Source: Canna indica
Lineage: Eukaryota > Streptophyta > Magnoliopsida > Zingiberales > Cannaceae
Direction of reading: 5' to 3'
DNA: 64,000 nt
NCBI GenBank assembly: GCA_034359265.1
Contig: CP136890.1
Span: forward strand, 80,563,501 to 80,627,500
Below, one piece after another: positions 58,726-64,000 of this stretch. Below the pieces are notes generated by a model. It saw only the letters and a list, made by a program, of their open reading frames with translations. It was not told the origin of the DNA and did no database searches. Every line of letters begins with the position of its first letter. The first letter of the stretch is position 1. The translations under genes and the position numbers were made by a program.

Positions 58726-59419
58726 GCCATCGAAAAAACATCCACGACTTTGTTAAGGCCGCATGACCCATTGCAGATGTAACAACATCTACAATGGCTC
58801 ACATACGACCGCCTAAGCCCGTCGCTTATGAGCCAAAGGCGCACACGAGACGCGAAATAAAATAACTAATTAGCCATGGCTTAAAAAGACCACATAGGTC
58901 GTCGGTGATATAATAAATCAATAGCGACAGCTCTCAGCAGTTGTCGCTTATGAGTCGATGGCGCTCACGCGGCGTAAAAATAAAAAACAAATCAACGACG
59001 GCTTAGAGGGGGCCACGTTGCCCGTCAGTGATTTAATAATTAACTATCCATAGTTTAGAGACGACTGTCGGGCCGTCGGTGAAAATACTTTTTATTTGCA
59101 TTTTTGCCCGTCCCTTCTTCTTTCTCCCGCTCTTTGCCTCGCCATCGCCCGCCCGACTTCTCACCATCGGTGTTGTCTCCTTCGTCGCCTCTGCCTCACC
59201 CGAGTTCGACGCCTATGCCTTTGCCCAAGTTCGACGCCTCTACCTCGCCGCCTTTGCCTCACCCGTTGCCGCCTCTGCGTCGCTCGTCGCCGCCTCTACC
59301 TCGCCCATCAATGCCTCTGCCTCGTCTTCCTCGGGTCTCCCTTGCTGACGATCTTTGTTCCCTCCCTCGCCGCCAATCAGGAAACCCCTCCCTCCCCCTC
59401 TCCGGGCGACTACTGTAAT

Positions 59420-60720
59420 ACCCGTGAAAAAAATAGAAATAAAAAATAATTAATTTATTTTGACTTCAGCAAGAAAGTCGGGATGTGTATCAGAGTGGGA
59501 ATAGAATAGACATCCCTTTAGATGTCTATGTATCTTGGATTACAATTCATCTAGCTTATGGATTGGAATCCTTTTAGAGATATCTACGTACCATCTCCCT
59601 TTGATGACGTGACCCAATGGCAGATCTTTTATCTTGTTGACTTGCTTTACTTTTTAATTTACTCAAGTTTTTCAATTGACGGACACATTATACATTTCCA
59701 TTTGCTTTTTTGGATTACTAAGTTTAGGGTTTAGCATTTTATGGAAATGTTAAACCCTAAATTCATGGAAATGATCCACTGGAATCCATTTCCCCTCTGG
59801 AGGAGGAAGGCATTATCCACCTCTGCCTGCATGTGGGAAATGGGATAAGTTTGTTTTATGTTACAAAGATAAGGTTCCCGAACTGCTTGACATCTTGCGA
59901 GTTGTAAATGAATGAGAAGTGAGATCGTTCCTCACTTCATTTGGATGCTGATAAAGACAATGTTGAACCAATGTTGTAAATGAATGAGTTGTAAACATTG
60001 ATCTTGAACCAATGTTGTATTGGTTTCCAAATGAGTCAATTCATTTTTCTGAAACCAGTCTGTCACGCAAGAAATTGTTGATACAGGCATATGAATACCA
60101 AGTTTCTTGAATTTCTTTTAGCAACCTGATTGAGATGTAGAATCGATTTACTTATGAACATTACGAATTGAAGATTGTGCACTGTTCAAATTTGTGTAGG
60201 AATACAAGAAATGTTGTCGTATAGATTTATTCAAATATGTAAAATGTTCTCAAGTATGCTATTTTACAGAGCTATAGAGATCCCTGGGAGACTATGGTTA
60301 TTACTACTGACCTCATGTTGTAGTATTAGTTAAAATGGGAAGGTTATGCATTGCATACTTTCTATGTTACATAACATAAAATTTCTAAATCAAAATTTAA
60401 GAATATAGACAACAGAAACAATCTCATTCACTGACATTAACTGTATTATATTATGCTATGTTTACTTAAGGTAATTTTTGCAGCATGTATAGGTAACATG
60501 TTCCTATCTGGACTTAGACACAAAATAAAGAGAGAAATGTACAACTCTTGCTATGCATCTAGCTAATATGCTTTGAGTTGCTCACCTGGTATTTCTTCTT
60601 GCAATCATCATTCCTCCAATATGCATTAGTTGTTGGTGTTATTTCTTTCGCATAAAGCATGATATTAATTGTTTATATTATATTATTGGTTGACATCACT
60701 AATCAACATTTATATCTGTA
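59420..60720. other. AT-rich stretch inside CACTA relic 3, no gene found
   Basis: The place where TNP2 lies in elements 1 and 2. No transposase motif in any frame that I could see. Possibly an unrecognised insertion or replaced DNA. Confidence 0.5.
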
Positions 60721-60721
60721 G

Positions 60722-61733
60722 ATGTCGCGTGCCCGTTCTAGGGTTCATCGCACAGGACTATCTCGGCTGCAGCTGCCGCCGCCCGCGACAGTACCATCAT
60801 CACCACCACCGGCCGTGACAAATGTTATACCACCACCACCACCACCACCACCACCACCGACCCCAGAGGCTCAAGGCCATCGTAGGCCTCGTGGGCCTAA
60901 TGGAGGGAGGGGGGGGGAGTGATGCACATTCATCGTCCGAGCAGCGTCGGCGGATATTGTTGCATGGTCTAAAGTAAGATCAAAATTTATTTATTATAAT
61001 TGTTAATTAATTAATTATTACTTATAATATTGTTATACTTGAGTTGTAGATTTGAGCAGTATGATGTCGCTCGCGGCATAACTGTTATTATTAAGAGTTT
61101 CTTTCATGAGTCGTGGACTTCATGGACCAAGGTGTCGAACCATAATCAAGATTTATTATGGATCAAGTCCGAGGTACGTAGTTCAAGTTCAAATTGGTTT
61201 CTTCTACTCTAAATTGATAATGTTAGTAGTTCATACTTGTCTCATACTTGATAATGTTAGTAGTTCAAGTTCAACTTTACTTGTCTCATATGTTTCATGT
61301 TAGTAGTTCATACTTCAAGTTCAACTTTATTTTTAAAAAAACGTAGTTGGAATCCTTACATGAATCGATTTTTTCTAATGAAATGATTCAGCATGTTCTA
61401 CAAAATTTGATATACTCTAATGAAATGATTTAGCATGTTGGATTCCTTATAAGAATCCAGTTTTTTTAGGCTCGGTACACCTGGGACCTCGCCATTCAAG
61501 CTCGGGTGGAGGATGCTTAGAAAGCTTACAATAAAAAGCTTTCCAAGGATATCCTCCATCGTGCGCGGGATGAGGGGTGGGCAAATGTAGGTGGTAACCG
61601 GGATACCCCTATGGACGCGCTGAAGGGAAATGGGCCCAATTGGATGACGGGCCACGTATGGGATCAGCTATGCGACATCTGGGCGTCAGAGGAGTGGTAG
61701 GGTGCCTCCCGGATGGCGCACCAGAACCGGATG
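60722..61733 (+). pseudogene. Transposase_24-like second CACTA gene, partial (relic 3)
   Basis: Exons 60722-60973, 61050-61173 and 61470-61733. The start MSRARSRVHRTGLS matches MSGRGYRRRR of elements 1 and 2. It has a proline run from a CCA repeat, then a G-run with an apparent 1-bp slip (about 60903-60919), FEQYDVARGITVIIKSFFHE, and ARYTWDLAIQARVEDA, GNGPNWMTGHVWDQLCDIWA with two TAG stops. Here the intron 2 donor is a normal GTACGT, where elements 1 and 2 have GCACGT. The gene is cut off at 61733 by an LTR fragment. Confidence 0.75.
60829..60858. repeat. (ACC)n microsatellite
   Basis: About ten ACC units encoding a proline run in the second-gene relic. Confidence 0.92.
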
Positions 61734-62467
61734 TGTTGATCAAATACCCACACTAGAAGGGGGGAGGTTGAATAGTATTGAGTTAATTTTAGATTCTATT
61801 CAATTTCTTTTAAATCAATTCCAACTTCAACCCAAATTAAGTGCGACTAAATGATATGCGATAGCGAGTATGAAAGCAATTATAAGCACCAAAAATAAGG
61901 CAATGCAAAATCGAAAGATTATAGTGGTTCGGCCAACTGCCTACTCCACTACCTTGACTCTATACTAAGGATTTCTAACCAATCCTTTATAGACAATGTG
62001 TTTTCCTTTGAATACAACTGAGGACTCGCTTATCAACCCTTTGAGAACGTCTCAAACCTATTCACTTAGGCAAAACACAATTCTACAAAGGTAACCTTAA
62101 GGTGTTTAACCTAGCACACCTAGCAAGCTAACAATGGAAACCTAATTTAATAACAAGAAAAATAATAACAAAGGAGTTAAGAATTAAACCACATAAGTGA
62201 GCTCCCTTGCAAAGCCTCCAACTCGTCAAGATGTAGAGCTCAAAATGAACCCGAAGTTGAGGCGGAAAGAATGCTTTGAGTACATGAACGATCGTTGAAG
62301 CTTGTGCGATGAAATCCACTTGGAAAGGCTAAAAAACACTCCAGGAGATCTTTAATGAATGGTTAAGAGGCTTTTAGAAGGCCAGTTAGGGGTATTTATA
62401 ACCCCTCATTCGATAGCTCCACCCAACGGGTGTTTTTCTGCCTGTTGGAGATCCCCGATCTGTTTGG
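61734..62467 (-). repeat. LTR fragment related to the gag-only element
   Basis: Starts TGTTGATCAAATACCCACAC and parallels the beginning of the 17783 LTR: an AAGGGGGGAGGTTGAATAGT block, the GGTTCGGCCAACTGCCTACTC block, and an ACGGGTGTTTTTCTGCCTGTT stem near the end (62426-62445). About 730 bp are present; the rest of the LTR and any interior are missing, and TNP2 sequence follows directly. Confidence 0.75.
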
Positions 62468-64000
62468 TAATTCGACAACTTCGTATTCAGTTTGACCAAT
62501 GTTGCTAACTATTTATAATTTGTCGACATCAATGTGTATGAAAGATGAATTTATCTATCTTTCGATGATTATTCCAGGTCCCAGGGGTCATCGGAAAGAA
62601 ATTGACGTATTTCTCTGATCCCTAATTGATGAACTGAAAATATTATGGGCTGAGGGAGCTGTTACTTATGATTGTCACCGAAAGCAAAACTTCACTTTAC
62701 GATCTACTATATTGTGGACAATCAATGATTTTCGACCTACGATATGTTGTCTGGTTGGAGCACGCATGGGCGACTCTCTTGTCCGTATTACATGGAATAC
62801 TCAAAAGCCTTCAGTCTTGAGAACGGTCGGAAAATTTTCTTATTTGATTGTCATCGCCTATTCCTATTGTCTAACCATCAGTATCGAAGGAATCATGACA
62901 AATTTACCAAGGGTAGAGTCGAAAGATATGAACAACCACCGATGTTGTCTGGTGAACAGATGTTAGCACGTGTTGAATTGCTTCCAGAGAATACTTTTTT
63001 ATCGAAATGTAAGAATTTCAGGCTTTGGTTAAACACATAACTGGGTGAAAAAAGTATCTATTGAGAATTGTCATATTAGAGTTCATTACTGATTCGGCAT
63101 AATTTGGACGTCATGCACATTGAAAAAAATATGTTTGATAATATTTTTAACACTATAATGGATATTTCTGGCAAAACTAAAAATAATATGAAGGTCCGAC
63201 ATGATGTGAAAATACTTAGGGGTGAGAAAAAAAACTGATTTTTTGATTAACCGAAAAATTGGTTAGAAACTGAACTAGTTTTTTCGGTTAACCGAACCAT
63301 TTTTTCGAATTCGGTTTATGTTTTTGAAAAAATCGGTTTTTGATTTCGATTTAGGTTCGAGATGTAAAAAGTCCACCAGTTTCGATTAACCGACCAGTTC
63401 AATATAATTTATTAATTTTTAATATTATATATATATAACATAATGATTTATAATTATAAAAAAATAAAATAATTTATAAATAATAAAAATATAAAAAATT
63501 ACAGAAAATTACAAAATATTATAAAAAATTATAAAAAATTATAAAAAATTATAAAAAGTTACAAGAAATTATATAAATTATATAAATTATATAAAAATAT
63601 AAAAAACTAAAAAATATTTAAAAACAAAAAATTAAATTTTGCAGCACATCTTGGTTTAAGTGGTTTCACTTTTTCCTTTTCTTTTTTCTTAATGGGAATA
63701 CAATATTTGTTTGAATTTTTCTCTATATATTATTTGTACAATATTATAATATTTGTAGGTTAAAATTTTTTATTGGTTAACAAAAAATTATCGGTTAACC
63801 GAACCGAAAAAACCAAAATCGAAATGACGGTTAACCGAATAAGTTAATGGATCAGTTTACGATTAATGATTTTGAAAAATCAAATTTAATAGATTGGTTA
63901 ATAAAATTGCTAATGGATCAGTTAACCGGTCCATGCTCACCCCTAAAAATACTTTGTAAGAGGCATAAGTTAGAGTTGCAAGAGGTCAACGGACGACTTC
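62468..64000 (+). pseudogene. TNP2-like fragment, runs off the window
   Basis: Begins inside the Transposase_21-like core (ATPYSVWPMLLTIYN-like text in one frame, MCMKDEFIYLSMIIPGP), with WTINDF, GWSTHGRLSCPYYMEYSK and NHQYRRNHDKFTKGRVER, and continues past a MITE (63219-63946) to the window edge. It has TGA at about 62616-62618 plus frameshifts. The N-terminal third is absent. It follows rather than precedes the second gene, so it probably belongs to another CACTA copy or a rearranged one. Confidence 0.8.
63219..63946. mobile_element. hAT-like MITE rich in GGTTAACCGAA
   Basis: About 728 bp bounded by AGGGGTGAG and CTCACCCCT, with direct repeats AAATACTT (63211-63218 and 63947-63954). Both ends carry clusters of GGTTAACCGAA; the middle is AT-rich (ATAAAAAATT repeats). 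Removing it rejoins TNP2 sequence as in elements 1 and 2. Confidence 0.85.

Larger units (their letters stand above)
57839..61733 (+). mobile_element. CACTA relic 3, left part, TNP2 missing
   Basis: Begins CACTACTAGAATAGTCGC and has subterminal repeats around CGTCGG and CCATCGAC (57860-59080), a GC-rich leader with CCCGTCCCTTCTTCTTTCTC (59105-59410) like that of element 2, and then the second gene (60722-61733). No TNP2 is seen where it should be, between leader and second gene; 59420-60720 holds unassigned AT-rich sequence. Its first part is interrupted by a hAT MITE (57885-58725), its second gene by an LTR fragment at 61734. No right end in the window. Confidence 0.72.

Noticed and set aside
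59079..59449. Pro/Ser/Leu-rich ORFs in three plus frames
   Set aside because: Low-complexity GC-rich leader of the CACTA relic; the matching place in element 2 is also non-coding.

Overview
This is a plant nuclear chromosome segment: genes with spliceosomal introns, AT-rich intergenic DNA and layers of nested plant transposons (CACTA, Ty3/gypsy, gag-only LTR elements, Mutator-like and hAT elements, a LINE). A GC-rich captured receptor exon hints at a monocot, but I cannot name the species.

Only two host genes look intact, both on the minus strand. At the left end is a three-exon FEZ-like NAC transcription factor (126-2590, 426 aa). At 49081-55196 is a seven-exon membrane-anchored RING-CH (RINGv/DUF3675) E3 ubiquitin ligase (293 aa) with a LINE relic in its sixth intron.

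Most of the rest is transposon inside transposon. A 2.25 kb apparent solo LTR (3609-13433, target duplication GCATC) holds CACTA element 1 (4317-11893). An old Tat-like Ty3/gypsy element (about 16935-46748) holds: a gag-only LTR retrotransposon in minus orientation (17783-33100, duplication CAAGC), which itself holds a Mutator-like element (19501-19993, 9-bp duplication) and CACTA element 2 (21235-28057, duplication ATT); a hAT-like GC-rich MITE; a second Ty3/gypsy element (38054 to about 44343) broken by hAT and hairpin elements; and, in its 3' LTR, a CACTA element (44956-46571, duplication GAT) carrying a captured fragment of a WAK/LRK10L-type receptor ectodomain. A further Mutator-like element (47002-48545) lies just downstream of the E3 ligase gene. 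The right end is a composite CACTA relic (57839 to beyond 64000) with two hAT MITEs and an LTR fragment.

CACTA elements 1 and 2 share the same gene order, TNP2-type transposase then a five-exon Transposase_24-like gene, but both genes are broken in both copies. They share one nonsense codon in TNP2 and a GC splice donor in the second gene; other lesions are private. Element 1 has lost its normal left end and carries instead an inverted copy of a right end, giving about 1.1 kb inverted arms, plus an expanded 26-bp minisatellite and a long hairpin in front of the transposase. These are the most unusual structures here. I saw no CRISPR array, rRNA gene or functional tRNA gene.
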